From a virus: 39,185 nucleotides of DNA. This document shows, in pieces, positions 7,241-15,794 of the stretch. Under the pieces are notes generated by a model. It saw nothing but the letters and a program-made list of their open reading frames with translations. It did no database searches and was not told the origin of the DNA. The stretch is taken from IMG/VR virus record IMGVR_UViG_3300048586_000183, positions 1 through 39,185 of that record; one strand, given 5' to 3'. The position numbers and the translations under genes were made by a program. Position 1 is the stretch's first letter, and each line of letters opens with the position of its first letter.

Positions 7241-7918
7241 CTAGAGGTCCTCGGCTTCGGGCCCGACGCGCTCGAGGAGCATCTGAACGGCGATTCCGGT
7301 CGCCGTGTCGATCGCCGCGCCGCCGCCGTTCGTGACCACGGCGACCTGAAGGTCGAAGACGTCGCCCGCTGCCCGGTCGCCGGCTGCGTCGAGCGGGACG
7401 CCGTTCACCAGCACGTCGTAGGCGGGACGAAACGCGCCGAGCGCCGCGAACGATGCGACTTCGATGGTCAGCGGGCACGGCTGCGCCACGAAGAATCGAG
7501 CATCGTTCGGCGTGAACGGGTCGCCGTCGTCGCCGTAGTCCGGCGGGCTCGCCGGGTCGTGTGCGATCAGGTAGACGACCACGTCGTCCGGGAGCGGCTC
7601 GCCGCTCCCGGACACCGCGGCGACGAGGTAGCGGAGCGCGTAGACGCCGACCGGGATACCTGCGACCTCGGTCGCGGAGCCGACGACGTCGCCCGCGTTG
7701 TACGACGTGCTCTCCACCAGCCCGGAGAGGAACGCCTGACCTCTCAGGAGCTCGACGGCCGGACGCCGGAGCTCGCCCCGATCGAGCACGGCGAGCTCGT
7801 TCACGACGCCCTCGCCTCCGCCGTGCACCTTCACGCCCTGGAAGTGTCGCCCGTCGACCTCGTCGGTCGCGAGCTCGGAGGTCGTGGTCGTCGGAACTTC
7901 GATGCTCGAAGCGGTCAT
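7241..7918 (-). CDS. Putative tail fibre or receptor-binding accessory protein, 225 aa
   Basis: This is the last structural gene before the lysin. The N-terminus TTTTSELATDEVDGRHFQGVKV resembles the start of many siphovirus tail-tip proteins that carry DGRHFQxVK-like repeats. The rest is beta-rich with Gly/Ala/Asp loops. It has no catalytic motif. The ATG at 7918 has no Shine-Dalgarno sequence but has a TACGGT box 7 nt upstream. A role at the tail tip is inferred from position and composition. Confidence 0.65.
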   Translation of the reverse strand: MTASSIEVPTTTTSELATDEVDGRHFQGVKVHGGGEGVVNELAVLDRGELRRPAVELLRGQAFLSGLVESTSYNAGDVVGSATEVAGIPVGVYALRYLVAAVSGSGEPLPDDVVVYLIAHDPASPPDYGDDGDPFTPNDARFFVAQPCPLTIEVASFAALGAFRPAYDVLVNGVPLDAAGDRAAGDVFDLQVAVVTNGGGAAIDTATGIAVQMLLERVGPEAEDL

Positions 7919-7925
7919 GGCCGCG

Positions 7926-7931
7926 ACCGTA
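7926..7931 (-). promoter_or_regulatory. Putative -10 box for a leaderless tail-protein transcript
   Basis: TACGGT lies exactly 7 nt before the ATG at 7918, in the context GCTACGGTCGCGGCC-ATG. It shares GCTACGGTCG with the box before the amidase gene. There is no ribosome-binding sequence between box and start. Confidence 0.5.
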
Positions 7932-7937
7932 GCGTCC

Positions 7938-8447
7938 CTACCCCTCGAAAGCGACGGACCGGATCGGCTGCACGAACAGAGCGCCGATCGCCCGGATCGG
8001 GTTCGAGCCCGGGACGCCCGGGCTCGACTGAGACGTTCCTCGAGCGTAGAAGCGGACCTTCTTCGTCCCGGACGTGCGCGCCAGCACGAAGCCAGCGGCC
8101 TGCCACGCCGACGTGAGCGGGCTTCCGGTCGTGATCCCGCCGGCGACGACGTTCGTCGCCTCGAACGGAGCCTCGAACGGGACGCCGGCCGAGACGAGGA
8201 GCTCGCCGTCCGCGAGGAACGATCCGAGGAACTCGATCTTCGAGAAGCCGGCCGGGAGCGTCAGCCGACCGGCGAAGACGTTCGAGCCGTCGGGCGGTAG
8301 CTCGAGGTTCCACGCCCACGCGTCGACGAGCGAGCCGTTCTCCGCCGCCGGGATGCGCTCGAGGACGTCGAGCCGGTCTCCGAGGTCTCGAAGGTCGGTC
8401 ACCGCGTCCGGCGTCGAGAAGATGCTCCGGGAGCCTCGAGCGGTCAC
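7938..8447 (-). CDS. Putative minor tail protein, 169 aa
   Basis: The GTG start overlaps the stop of the large minor tail protein gene (GTGA). A short helix (VTDLRDLGDRLDVLERI, about residues 16-32) may trimerise. A beta-rich C-terminal domain (residues about 42-169) follows, with FAGRLTLPAGFSKIEFLGSF and VRFYARGTSQSSPG. The short N-terminal coil plus beta-sandwich layout is typical of small trimeric tail-tip proteins. No family is recognised. Confidence 0.65.
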   Translation of the reverse strand: MTARGSRSIFSTPDAVTDLRDLGDRLDVLERIPAAENGSLVDAWAWNLELPPDGSNVFAGRLTLPAGFSKIEFLGSFLADGELLVSAGVPFEAPFEATNVVAGGITTGSPLTSAWQAAGFVLARTSGTKKVRFYARGTSQSSPGVPGSNPIRAIGALFVQPIRSVAFEG

Positions 8448-10159
8448 GTCGTCTCCGTGTTGAGGGTGAGAACCATCGTCTCCGTCTTCGGGTCGATCGA
8501 GAGCCGCACGATCCGGAAGACGGCGTCGACCTGAACGTAGCCGTCGTCGATCACGACGCGGACGAGGTCTCCGACGTCGAGGAGCTCGATCAGCGCGCCC
8601 GCGCCGCCGTACGTCGTGACCTCGAGCACGACGGCCGGACGCTTCCGGACCTCGAGCTCGTCCGCGGCGAAGTCGTCGAGGTCTCCGATCGTGAGGTTCG
8701 AGGGAGCGTCGACGAGGTCCTCGAGCACCAGCCCGTCGAGCGCCGCCGGGTCGATCGCTCCGCCCTCCTCACGGTCGGGCCCGTCCCCTTGTGCCCGGGT
8801 GACGACCGACGTCGCGCTCGAGCCGACCTCCCGCCCGCGCCGGTAGCTCGAGAGGTTCCCGCCGTCCTCCGGCCGGCCGAGCCGGAGCACGACGTCGTCG
8901 GAGCGGTCGACGCCCTTCCGCGGGTAGTGCGTCCGGAACGTCCTCGAGCGCTCGTCGACGTCGACCGAGAAGTCGAAGCCGTCCGGGAGCGTGCCGAGCT
9001 CGGTCACCGCGTCCGCGATCCACTGGTGGTCCGCGTGCTGCCACGCCCGCCTCCGGAGGACGCCCGTCGGAGGAGTGTCGGTCCCGACGTTGAGCGAGGA
9101 CTTCCCTCGTCCCGTCTGCGCGTAGCGGACGACCGTCGCCGCGAGCTCCGTCTGATCGGTCGGCGTGAAGCCCGCGCCCGTCGACTCCATGAGCACGGAG
9201 ACCGCGGCGTCCCAGACGATCCATCCGGCCGGCTGGTAGAGCCGGACCTCGACCTCGCCGTCCTCGTTCGGCGGGACGATGATCGAGGTCTCGAGCCGCA
9301 CCCACTCGCCGCGCGGCGAGTCGTTGTCGACGGCTGCCGCGTTCTGCACGGTGAACTCGCCGCCCACGCGCCGCCCGACGTAGAGCCCGAGCCCGAGCGC
9401 CGCCGGCCCGATCCAGCCGTCCCCGATCCAGTACCACGCGGCGACGGTGATCCTCTGCCCGGGCGGGAACGAGGTCCGGTAGCTGAAGCGGCTCCGGAGG
9501 TACGCGTTCTGCCCGGCGATGCCGGAGTCGAGCGAGACCGCCTTCGTCCCGGAGAGCGGAGCCGGGAGCCCGTGCCCGCCCGGCTTCGTCGCCGTCGTCC
9601 AGTGACGAGAGCGAGCTCCTCCGACCCGAGTCCATCCCGGGATCGAAGCGTTCAGCACGCCCGACGCCGCGCCGGTCTCGAAGTCGCCGTTCGTGAGGAA
9701 GTTCCTCCGGTCCGCCGTCCCGAAGAAGCGCTTCCGGAAGTACCACCACGGGCCGCGCCCGGTGAACGAGACCTTCGGGTCGGCCGAGCTCGCATCGTCT
9801 CCGACGACCGGCCCCCACGCCATGACGACGCCCTTCCGGAGCACCTGCGCCTCGCCGGCGAGCTCGACCGCCAGAGTCGCCGGGTCGTACTTCGGGCTCG
9901 AGAAGGAGAACTCGTCCTCGCCGTTCAGCGTGCGGACGACGGGCCCGACGTTCGCGTGCTCGAGCTCCTCGAGGACGTTCCCGGAGCGGTCGACGACGCG
10001 CACGATCCACGCCGGGTCCTCCGCCGGCCACGTCTCCGGCCGCGCTCGAGGAGCGCCAGCGGAGAAGCCGAGCTCGAGCTCGAGGTCGACGCCGGCGGTC
10101 ACGACGTCGACCGGCTCGCCGGTCCCGCCTACGGCCGGAGGGAGGAGCGGGTAGGGCAC
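8444..10159 (-). CDS. Minor tail protein with inserted carbohydrate-binding-like domain, 571 aa
   Basis: This is a tail-tip structural protein, probably related to the siphovirus gp37-like baseplate proteins of actinophages. The N-terminal part (residues about 48-150: AWIVRVVDRSGNVLEELEHA, then GEDEFSFSSPKYDP) and the C-terminal part (about 370-571, ending RIVRLSIDPKTETMVLTLNTE) flank an inserted beta-sandwich at about 153-320. That insert begins FLTNGDFETGAASG and continues IPGWTRVGG, the usual opening of CBM4/9-like carbohydrate-binding modules. It may bind cell-wall glycans. Start is GTG, three bases after the upstream stop. Confidence 0.8.
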   Translation of the reverse strand: MPYPLLPPAVGGTGEPVDVVTAGVDLELELGFSAGAPRARPETWPAEDPAWIVRVVDRSGNVLEELEHANVGPVVRTLNGEDEFSFSSPKYDPATLAVELAGEAQVLRKGVVMAWGPVVGDDASSADPKVSFTGRGPWWYFRKRFFGTADRRNFLTNGDFETGAASGVLNASIPGWTRVGGARSRHWTTATKPGGHGLPAPLSGTKAVSLDSGIAGQNAYLRSRFSYRTSFPPGQRITVAAWYWIGDGWIGPAALGLGLYVGRRVGGEFTVQNAAAVDNDSPRGEWVRLETSIIVPPNEDGEVEVRLYQPAGWIVWDAAVSVLMESTGAGFTPTDQTELAATVVRYAQTGRGKSSLNVGTDTPPTGVLRRRAWQHADHQWIADAVTELGTLPDGFDFSVDVDERSRTFRTHYPRKGVDRSDDVVLRLGRPEDGGNLSSYRRGREVGSSATSVVTRAQGDGPDREEGGAIDPAALDGLVLEDLVDAPSNLTIGDLDDFAADELEVRKRPAVVLEVTTYGGAGALIELLDVGDLVRVVIDDGYVQVDAVFRIVRLSIDPKTETMVLTLNTETT

Positions 10160-10162
10160 GGC

Positions 10163-10597
10163 CTACTCCGGAGCGCGGAGACGAACGAGCCCGGCCGCGT
10201 CATAGCTCACGGTGAAGTCCGTCCCCTCGGTCGCGGCGTCGACGTCGTCGAGGTAGAGCGCCGGCCAGGAGTCCGAGTCGTCCGTGACGAAGACGAAGAC
10301 GATCGCTCCGCCGACCGACGGCCCGCCGAGCCCGGGCCCGAGGTCCGGGAAGACCGTCGCGTCGGCGTGCCAGCGGACGAGGAGCTCGTCGTCGTCGCGC
10401 TCGGTCGTCCGGCCGGTGATCGGCTGCCGGGCGTAGCCGTCCGTCGCGAGCTCGCCGTCGACCGCCGAGACGAAGTCGAGCGTCGGGTCCTCGGAGAAGC
10501 CGCCCGCCGCGTCGAGGAGGAGGAGCCGGACGTCCGCCGTCGTCCAGTCGAAGCCGGAGCCGAGAGCGGTCTTCAGCGCTTGGAAGGCGAAGGACAC
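10163..10597 (-). CDS. Putative minor tail protein, 144 aa
   Basis: The protein has a strand-rich body with the pattern DVRLLLLDAAGGFSEDPTLDFVSAV ... DGYARQPITGR ... GGAIVFVFV, which recurs in small structural proteins of actinophage tail tips. The GTG start at 10597 lacks a Shine-Dalgarno sequence and is preceded by TAGGCT at 7 nt, though the TAG of that box is also the stop of the upstream gene. Position is between the distal tail protein and the large minor tail protein. Confidence 0.7.
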   Translation of the reverse strand: MSFAFQALKTALGSGFDWTTADVRLLLLDAAGGFSEDPTLDFVSAVDGELATDGYARQPITGRTTERDDDELLVRWHADATVFPDLGPGLGGPSVGGAIVFVFVTDDSDSWPALYLDDVDAATEGTDFTVSYDAAGLVRLRAPE

Positions 10598-10607
10598 GCG
10601 GGCGAGC

Positions 10608-11063
10608 CTAGGAGCCCGAGCCGTCCGGGAAGTAGACCGTCGGGTCGTTCGCTTGGAACGTGAGGAGCGCTCGAGCCTCGCCGGACTTGAGCATGGTCAG
10701 GTCCTCGACGAGACCTCGAGGTCGGCCGACGACGTAGAAGCGCCCCCAGCCCGGGAGCATCATCCAGAGCTCGAGGTCCTCGCTCCTCGAGTTGCGCCAC
10801 GCCTCGAGGAGCTCCGAGAAGTCGAGCATGACGTCTTCGGGCCCGTGCCCGCCCCAGCCGACCGGGAAGGTCAGCACGCGAGACGCGAGGAGGTCCCGGC
10901 CGGAGTACGAGCCGTCGCTCTGCTCGAGGTCGAAGTCGCTCGGCTTCACGGTCAGCCCGAAGCCGGCCCACGGCCCGTCCCAATGGAAGCGAGTCCCGGG
11001 CCCGTGAAGGAGCCCGCGGAGCTCGAGGTGGTACTCGTCGACGACGAGGTCTCCGGCTGCCAC
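10608..11063 (-). CDS. Putative distal tail (Dit-like) minor tail protein, 151 aa
   Basis: The gene lies directly after the tape measure gene, the usual position of the distal tail protein; the GTG start shares one base with the tape measure stop (TAGTG). The pattern LASRVLTFPVGWGG, LDFSELLEAWRNSR and WGRFYVVGRPRGLVED is the usual core of these proteins in actinophages. It would form the ring joining the tail tube to the tip. At 151 aa it is short, lacking the C-terminal extension seen in many relatives. Confidence 0.75.
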   Translation of the reverse strand: MAAGDLVVDEYHLELRGLLHGPGTRFHWDGPWAGFGLTVKPSDFDLEQSDGSYSGRDLLASRVLTFPVGWGGHGPEDVMLDFSELLEAWRNSRSEDLELWMMLPGWGRFYVVGRPRGLVEDLTMLKSGEARALLTFQANDPTVYFPDGSGS

Positions 11064-13540
11064 TAGCGCTTCCCTCCGACGTTCAGCCGCCAGCCGATCG
11101 ACCTCGCGGCGTAGTCCCCCACGGTCTCCGGCTCGTCGATCCCTCGAGCGTCGACGCGCACCGCGCCGTCCTGAAGCACGACGCCCGAGCCCGAGCTCGA
11201 GCCGGTGATCGAGTCGAGCGCGTGGTTCGGGAACACGTGCCCGCCGGTCCCGCGCATCCGGAGGAGCTCCGGGCCGAGCTCTCCGACGATGTAGTCCTTC
11301 CCGGGTCGGACCGGACCGCCGCCGGCGCGGAGCTCCGGGAGGTCGACTTCCGGAATCTCCCCGAAGTTCACGAGCGGGCCCGCGGCCTTGTCGATCCCGT
11401 CGAGCGCCGTGTTTAGGAGCCCGATCGCCGCGTTGATCCCGGCCTCGAGCGCGCCGAGGAGCCCGTTCAGCGCCCCCTTAGCCGCGTCGGTCAGCCCGTC
11501 CCAGATCGCGCCGAGCGTGTCGGTCATGAGCTCCCACGCGGCGTCCCACGCCTCCCGGAAGAGCGAGAGCACGGCCTCGAGCGCGTCGAGCGCGAGCTCG
11601 CCCGCCGAGCCGATCAGGTTCACGATCTGATCCCAGATCGCGGAGAGCGCCCCCATGATCCCGTCCCACGCGCCGGACCAGTCGCCCGCGATCAGCGAGA
11701 GCACGCCCTCGATGATCGAGCGAACGAAGTTGATCGCGTTCTCGACGGTCCGCCGGACGAAGTCCCACGCGGTCGTGAGGACGGAGAGGATTTCGTCTCC
11801 GAACGTGTTCCAGATCCACATGATGATCGAGACCGCGGTCTCGATCGTCGACCGGACTTGGGCCATGACGGACGCGATCGCCGCCTGAATCCGCGGCCAG
11901 TTTTCCTCGACCCACGCGACGACCGACCGGACCGCCTCGACGATGGTCGAGACGATGGTCTTCACGATCGGGAGCACGTTGTCGCGCACCCACGCCCACG
12001 CGACCATGATCCCGGCGACGATCGCGGCGACGATCGGCGGGACGTTCGTCTTCAGCCACTCGAACGCGACCGCGATCCCTGCGCGCATCTTCTCGAGCGC
12101 CGGCGGGACGTTCGCGACGAGCCAGCGCGCCACGGTGTCGACGACCTTCCGGAAGCCCTCGAACTTCACGTACGCCGCGAAGAGCGCCGCGCCGACGGTG
12201 AGGAACGGAGCGGCGAGGAGGAGGAACGCGCCGCCGACGACGGCGAGGATCGGCTTCGCGTTCCGCTCGAGCCAGCCGAAGAACTCCTTCGCCGCCGGGA
12301 GGAGTTGCTCGACGAAGAACTCCCGAATCCGGAACGCGCCGTCGATCCACGGCGAGTCCTCCGCGAACGGCCCGCCGGTGAAGTCCCCGCGGAAGATCAC
12401 GTCGAAGAGTTGCTTCGCGGAGTCGAGGAACGGACGGACCGCCTGCTCGACCGCGTCGAACGCTCCCGGGAGCCGATCCGCGAGCCACTCCCCGAAGGGA
12501 ACCATCTTGTCGAAGAGGACGTTCACGGCGTCGAACGCCTGCCCGGCCGGCTTCTCGAGTCCGAGGATGATCCGGTTCTTCAGCTTCGAGAACTTCTCCC
12601 CGAAGTCGTCGGTCGCCGCCGCGCTCCCCTCGATCGTGCCCTTCCCGTTCTTCAGGTCCGCGACGAGGTCTCCGACCTCGAAGCGCCCCTCCCGGATCGC
12701 CGCGGCCATATCGGGCCCGGCCCGAGCGCCGAAGAGCTCGAGCGCGAGCGCGTTCGCCTCGCCGGCGGAGCCCGCGTTCTTGATCTCGTCCGTGACTCGA
12801 GCGAGGGTCGCCTTCGGGTCCTCGCCGGCCTTCGCCATCTTCCCGAGGCTGATCCGGAGCGAGCCCATCACGAGGTCGGTGTTCACGCCCTCCTTCTGGA
12901 ACTTCCCGATCAGCGCGGCCGACTCCTCGAAGCCGAAGCCGAGTTGCCGGAGCGGCCCGCCGAACTTGGTCAGCTTCTCCTGAAGGTCGGCCACCGGGAC
13001 GCCGGTCTTCTGGGACGCCCGGAAGAGGAAGTCGAGCTTCGCGGACTGGTCCTCGGTCGCGATCCCCCAGTCTCCGAAGACCCGCGCCGTCGCCTCGACG
13101 TTCGTCGCGAGGTCGGTCCCGGTGATCCTCGAGAGCGTGAGGAGTTGCGTCGAGAGCTCCTCGAGCGGCTGCCCGGAGAGCCCGGTCTTCTGCGCCACCA
13201 GCGCGACGGCGTCGGACACTTCCGCGAGGTCGTTCGGGACGCGCTTCCCGACGTTCCGGAAGGAGTCCTCGAGCTTCGAGAGCTCGGCTCCGGTGAAGCC
13301 GGTCTTCGTCTGAAGGTTGTCGAGCGCGCCGTCGAGGTCGGAGCCCATCTTGAGGAGGAGCGCTCCGCCGCCGATCACGCCCGCGCCGAGCCCGAGCCCG
13401 ATCGCCTTCCCGATCGCCGCGCTCTTGCCCCTGATCCGGCCGAGCGGTCCGTCGACCTCCTTCTCGACCGCGCCGGACCAGCCTTGCTGAAGCCGAGGGA
13501 CGAGGTCGACGTACGCCGAGCCAGCGGAGAAGCCGGGCAT
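11063..13540 (-). CDS. Tape measure protein, 825 aa
   Basis: This protein sets tail length and is ejected with the DNA. It is the longest gene in the window. The N-terminus (GSAYVDLVPRLQQGWSGAVEKEV) and the segment at about 75-330 (LDNLQTKTGFTGAELSKLED onward) match the TP901-type tail tape measure core domain. Glycine-rich hydrophobic segments lie near residues 43-62 and several membrane-like helices in the 430-680 region. A long run of amphipathic helices follows. The C-terminus has GKDYIVGELGPELLRMRGTG, a common tape measure tail motif. The ATG is preceded by GGAGGAG. Eight hundred residues would correspond to a tail of roughly 120 nm at 1.5 A per residue. Confidence 0.95.
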   Translation of the reverse strand: MPGFSAGSAYVDLVPRLQQGWSGAVEKEVDGPLGRIRGKSAAIGKAIGLGLGAGVIGGGALLLKMGSDLDGALDNLQTKTGFTGAELSKLEDSFRNVGKRVPNDLAEVSDAVALVAQKTGLSGQPLEELSTQLLTLSRITGTDLATNVEATARVFGDWGIATEDQSAKLDFLFRASQKTGVPVADLQEKLTKFGGPLRQLGFGFEESAALIGKFQKEGVNTDLVMGSLRISLGKMAKAGEDPKATLARVTDEIKNAGSAGEANALALELFGARAGPDMAAAIREGRFEVGDLVADLKNGKGTIEGSAAATDDFGEKFSKLKNRIILGLEKPAGQAFDAVNVLFDKMVPFGEWLADRLPGAFDAVEQAVRPFLDSAKQLFDVIFRGDFTGGPFAEDSPWIDGAFRIREFFVEQLLPAAKEFFGWLERNAKPILAVVGGAFLLLAAPFLTVGAALFAAYVKFEGFRKVVDTVARWLVANVPPALEKMRAGIAVAFEWLKTNVPPIVAAIVAGIMVAWAWVRDNVLPIVKTIVSTIVEAVRSVVAWVEENWPRIQAAIASVMAQVRSTIETAVSIIMWIWNTFGDEILSVLTTAWDFVRRTVENAINFVRSIIEGVLSLIAGDWSGAWDGIMGALSAIWDQIVNLIGSAGELALDALEAVLSLFREAWDAAWELMTDTLGAIWDGLTDAAKGALNGLLGALEAGINAAIGLLNTALDGIDKAAGPLVNFGEIPEVDLPELRAGGGPVRPGKDYIVGELGPELLRMRGTGGHVFPNHALDSITGSSSGSGVVLQDGAVRVDARGIDEPETVGDYAARSIGWRLNVGGKR

Positions 13541-13543
13541 GCT

Positions 13544-14397
13544 CTACTCCTCCTCCTTCTTCGGCGTGTACCTGATGACGACGTTCTTCGACGGGCCGAA
13601 GACCTCGAGGAGCTCCTCGGTCGTCGACTGCCGCTTCCGCTGAGTCTGCCCGGCGGTCCCGGCCGGCCGAGGGACCTTGATCGCGTCGGGCGGACGCCGG
13701 CCCTTCTTCGAGTGGATCGAGAAGAGGAGCCGGTGCCCCTCGAAGACCGTCTCGATCAGGGTCGCGAGGAGCTCCTCGACGTTGTGCCACTGCCCGGGCC
13801 GGATCGAGCCGCCGATCGCCCGGATCGTCTGGGACTCGTCCGGGAGGTTCCGCACGAGGAGCTCGAAGCGCCGGAGCGTGATCGGCTCCGGCCCCCAGAT
13901 CGCGAGCGGGAGCGAAGGGACCGCCGGCTCGTAGTACCTCGTCCAGTCAGCCTCGAGCGTCGTCCAGTGTTCGAGAACGAAGACGCCGAGGCTTAGGAGT
14001 TTGGGAGCTCGATCCCGTACGCGCCGAGCGCGCCGTCGAGGAGGACCTCGAGGTCCTCGAACGAGAGCCCGTGCCCCTTCAGCTTCGGCCACGCCTCCCC
14101 GAAGAGCGAGCTCGCCGCTTCCTCGAGGGAGCCGAGCGCCTCGAGGTTCACGCGGTCGTCGTCGTCCTCGCCGGCGACGGCGAAGAGCGCCCCGAACGCG
14201 GTCAGCGCGCCGACCGGGAGCTCCGGAGCGAGGTCGTACCGCTCGCCGCCGAGGATCACGTGCGGGTCCTCGACCGAAGTCCCGGCCTCCTCCGCCGCCT
14301 TCCGCTTCGCCTCGGCTCGAGCGGCCCGGGCTGCGTCGAGGTCGATCCTCTTCGACGCCGCCGGCGGGACCTCGACGACCTCCGCCGCCTCGCTCAC
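13544..14397 (-). CDS. Tail assembly chaperone gpGT, made by -1 frameshift (284 aa)
   Basis: This is the extended chaperone, read from the gpG start at 14397, shifting -1 at CCCAAAC (14005-13999) and continuing to 13544. The downstream part (residues about 134-284) begins LLSLGVFVLEHWTTLEADW and has no start codon of its own. It ends in a basic segment (QTQRKRQST, then RYTPKKEEE). In lambda-type siphoviruses gpG and gpGT coat the tape measure during tail assembly and are absent from the virion. The order major tail protein, gpG/gpGT, tape measure is exactly the expected one. Confidence 0.85.
13993..14397 (-). CDS. Tail assembly chaperone gpG, 134 aa
   Basis: This is the unshifted product. 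GTG at 14397 overlaps the major tail protein stop (GTGA). The protein begins with a charged helix (DLDAARAARAEAKRKAAEE) and a YDLAPELPVGALTAFGAL motif usual for actinophage chaperones, which normally have RFELPDELPL in this place. It ends GIELPNS, with the slippery heptamer spanning the P-N codons. Confidence 0.85.
   Translation of the reverse strand: MSEAAEVVEVPPAASKRIDLDAARAARAEAKRKAAEEAGTSVEDPHVILGGERYDLAPELPVGALTAFGALFAVAGEDDDDRVNLEALGSLEEAASSLFGEAWPKLKGHGLSFEDLEVLLDGALGAYGIELPNS
13999..14005 (-). promoter_or_regulatory. Programmed -1 ribosomal frameshift site CCCAAAC
   Basis: The heptamer fits X-XXY-YYZ and is in the right phase: frame 0 reads CTC CCA AAC TCC TAA, and after slipping the ribosome reads CCC AAA CTC CTA AGC. 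The zero-frame stop follows one codon later. The -1 frame is open to 13544 with typical codon use. Confidence 0.85.
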
Positions 14398-14972
14398 GAG
14401 CCGCTCCCCGCGGCCGCGGCGAACGCCGGGTCGTTCGTGTCGAAGTACCACGGGTCCTGACCATCGCGGCCGAGCACCGCGAACGTGATCGGCAGGACGC
14501 CGGCCTCCGTGCGGACGATGTTCGTCTCGACGCCCTCGGAGACCATGCCGGCCGGGAGGACGAGCCGGTAGTCCTTGTCTCCGTCCTCCCACTCGATCCC
14601 GAGCATCGTCTCGCCGGTCTCGGAGGGAGCGGGCGGGACGAAGCGGTACGCCTCCGGAGCGGTCTCGACGACGTCGCCGCCGCCGTAGGCCAGCTTCACG
14701 GTGTCGCCGTTCCACTGCATGAGCCCGAAGGACGCCGTCCCCTCCCGGGACTCGATCACGCGGCGGAGGTCGTAGAACGACTGCCACGCCCGGATCGAGT
14801 TGACGGACTTCCCGTCGTTCCACGTCACGCCGTCCTCGGTCACGTAGCCGAGGTCGATCCAGAACTCCGGGTCGAAGGGATCGTGGATCGAGTCCGGGAG
14901 CGGCGAGCCGATCGGAGCGGAGAAGATCGAGCCGTTCGAGCCGACGACGAGCTCGGAAGCGTTCTTGCCCAT
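14394..14972 (-). CDS. Major tail (tube) protein, 192 aa
   Basis: This is the tail tube subunit, identified by position between tail terminator and chaperones and by its content. The N-terminus (NASELVVGSNGSIFSAPIGSPL) followed by WIDLGYVTEDGVTW matches the phage tail tube family of actinophages, in which a DLGYxSEDGVT motif is near-universal. A beta-rich body follows, and the end is a short Ala/Gly/Ser tail. The ATG has GAAGGACACACCATC upstream. Confidence 0.9.
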   Translation of the reverse strand: MGKNASELVVGSNGSIFSAPIGSPLPDSIHDPFDPEFWIDLGYVTEDGVTWNDGKSVNSIRAWQSFYDLRRVIESREGTASFGLMQWNGDTVKLAYGGGDVVETAPEAYRFVPPAPSETGETMLGIEWEDGDKDYRLVLPAGMVSEGVETNIVRTEAGVLPITFAVLGRDGQDPWYFDTNDPAFAAAAGSGS

Positions 14973-14998
14973 GATGGTGTGTCCTTCGGGTGAGGGTG

Positions 14999-15014
14999 CC
15001 GGGCCCGGGCCCGG
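14999..15014. terminator. 16-bp perfect GC palindrome upstream of the major tail gene
   Basis: CCGGGCCCGGGCCCGG lies in the 62-bp gap between the tail terminator gene and the major tail gene. It could fold into a strong hairpin and act as an attenuator, terminator or RNA processing or stability element for the abundant tube transcript. There is no T tract. Confidence 0.4.
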
Positions 15015-15034
15015 TTGGATCGACGAGCGCGACT

Positions 15035-15460
15035 CTAGGACTCGGCCGGGTGCGCGAAGAGGATCGCGGCGAACTCGTAGCGATGAGCTCCGCTGATCGG
15101 GTCCGGGATGCGCCGGAGCCCGAGGTCCTGCCGGACCGCCGTCACGACGCCTCCGGTCACCTTCTGCCCGCCGAGCTTCCGGAGCTCGACCAGCGCTCGC
15201 GCGGCGATGTTGTACGCCTCGAGGTCGTCGCCGGCGAACGCCTCGACGGTCAGCCGGGCCCGGTCGAGCCAGCCGTCCGCGGCCGGGTCGGGCGTGCCGC
15301 CGGTGCGCGTGATCCGGACCGCCCGGTCGCCCTTCGTGAAGCCGCGGCGGAGCTTGCCGGCGACGAAGTCGGCCGAGCCGAGGAGCTCGACGAGCTCGGT
15401 CGAGGTGGAGAGCCACTCGATCGCGACGGTCTCGAGGTCGGGCGGGAGGAGGTCCGTCAC
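15035..15460 (-). CDS. Putative tail terminator protein, 141 aa
   Basis: This protein would cap the tail tube and join it to the head. The layout is that of small minor capsid or tail terminator proteins: an N-terminal helix (DLETVAIEWLSTSTELVELLG), then RAVRITRTGGTPDPAADGWLDRARLTVEAFAGD, then a helix (AYNIAARALVELRKL) and a final strand (HRYEFAAILFA). Start is GTG overlapping the upstream stop. Confidence 0.75.
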   Translation of the reverse strand: MTDLLPPDLETVAIEWLSTSTELVELLGSADFVAGKLRRGFTKGDRAVRITRTGGTPDPAADGWLDRARLTVEAFAGDDLEAYNIAARALVELRKLGGQKVTGGVVTAVRQDLGLRRIPDPISGAHRYEFAAILFAHPAES

Positions 15461-15792
15461 GGTCCGAGCTCCTCGTCTCCGACTTCGAGCCCCATCTGCT
15501 CGAGCGCCGGCCGGAGGAACGGGCGCGGCGCGTTGTCGATCGTGCCCGCCTCGAAGAAGAGCCCCTTGTAGTTCCGCGCGATAACGCGCCCGCGGAAGCC
15601 GTCCGGCGTGAGGAGTACCTCTCCGACGATCGAGCCGGCGAGGTCCTCGTCGGGCCCGGTCGAGGGATCGTCGGGAGCGAGGTCTCGAGCGCGGTCGGCT
15701 CCTTCCTCCGCTAGCTCGAGGAGGGTCTCGCGGACCTCCGGCGACCGGAGGACCGCCTGCTCGAAGGTCGGGTTCGGGACGAAGACGCCCAT
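15457..15792 (-). CDS. HK97 gp10-like head-tail joining protein, 111 aa
   Basis: The N-terminal helix (LRSPEVRETLLELAEEGADRARDLAP) leads into a strand-turn-strand core with VIARNYKGLFFEAGTIDNAPRPFLRPALE. The FEAGT...PRPFLRPAL signature is the hallmark of the HK97 gp10-like family. These proteins act at the neck or tail completion step. The ATG is two bases after the preceding stop. Order and length are typical. Confidence 0.85.
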   Translation of the reverse strand: MGVFVPNPTFEQAVLRSPEVRETLLELAEEGADRARDLAPDDPSTGPDEDLAGSIVGEVLLTPDGFRGRVIARNYKGLFFEAGTIDNAPRPFLRPALEQMGLEVGDEELGP

Positions 15793-15794
15793 CG

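Noticed and set aside
14999-15014. cos site
   Set aside because: The palindrome is far from the terminase genes and no paired overhang-like sequence can be identified; a hairpin role is simpler.
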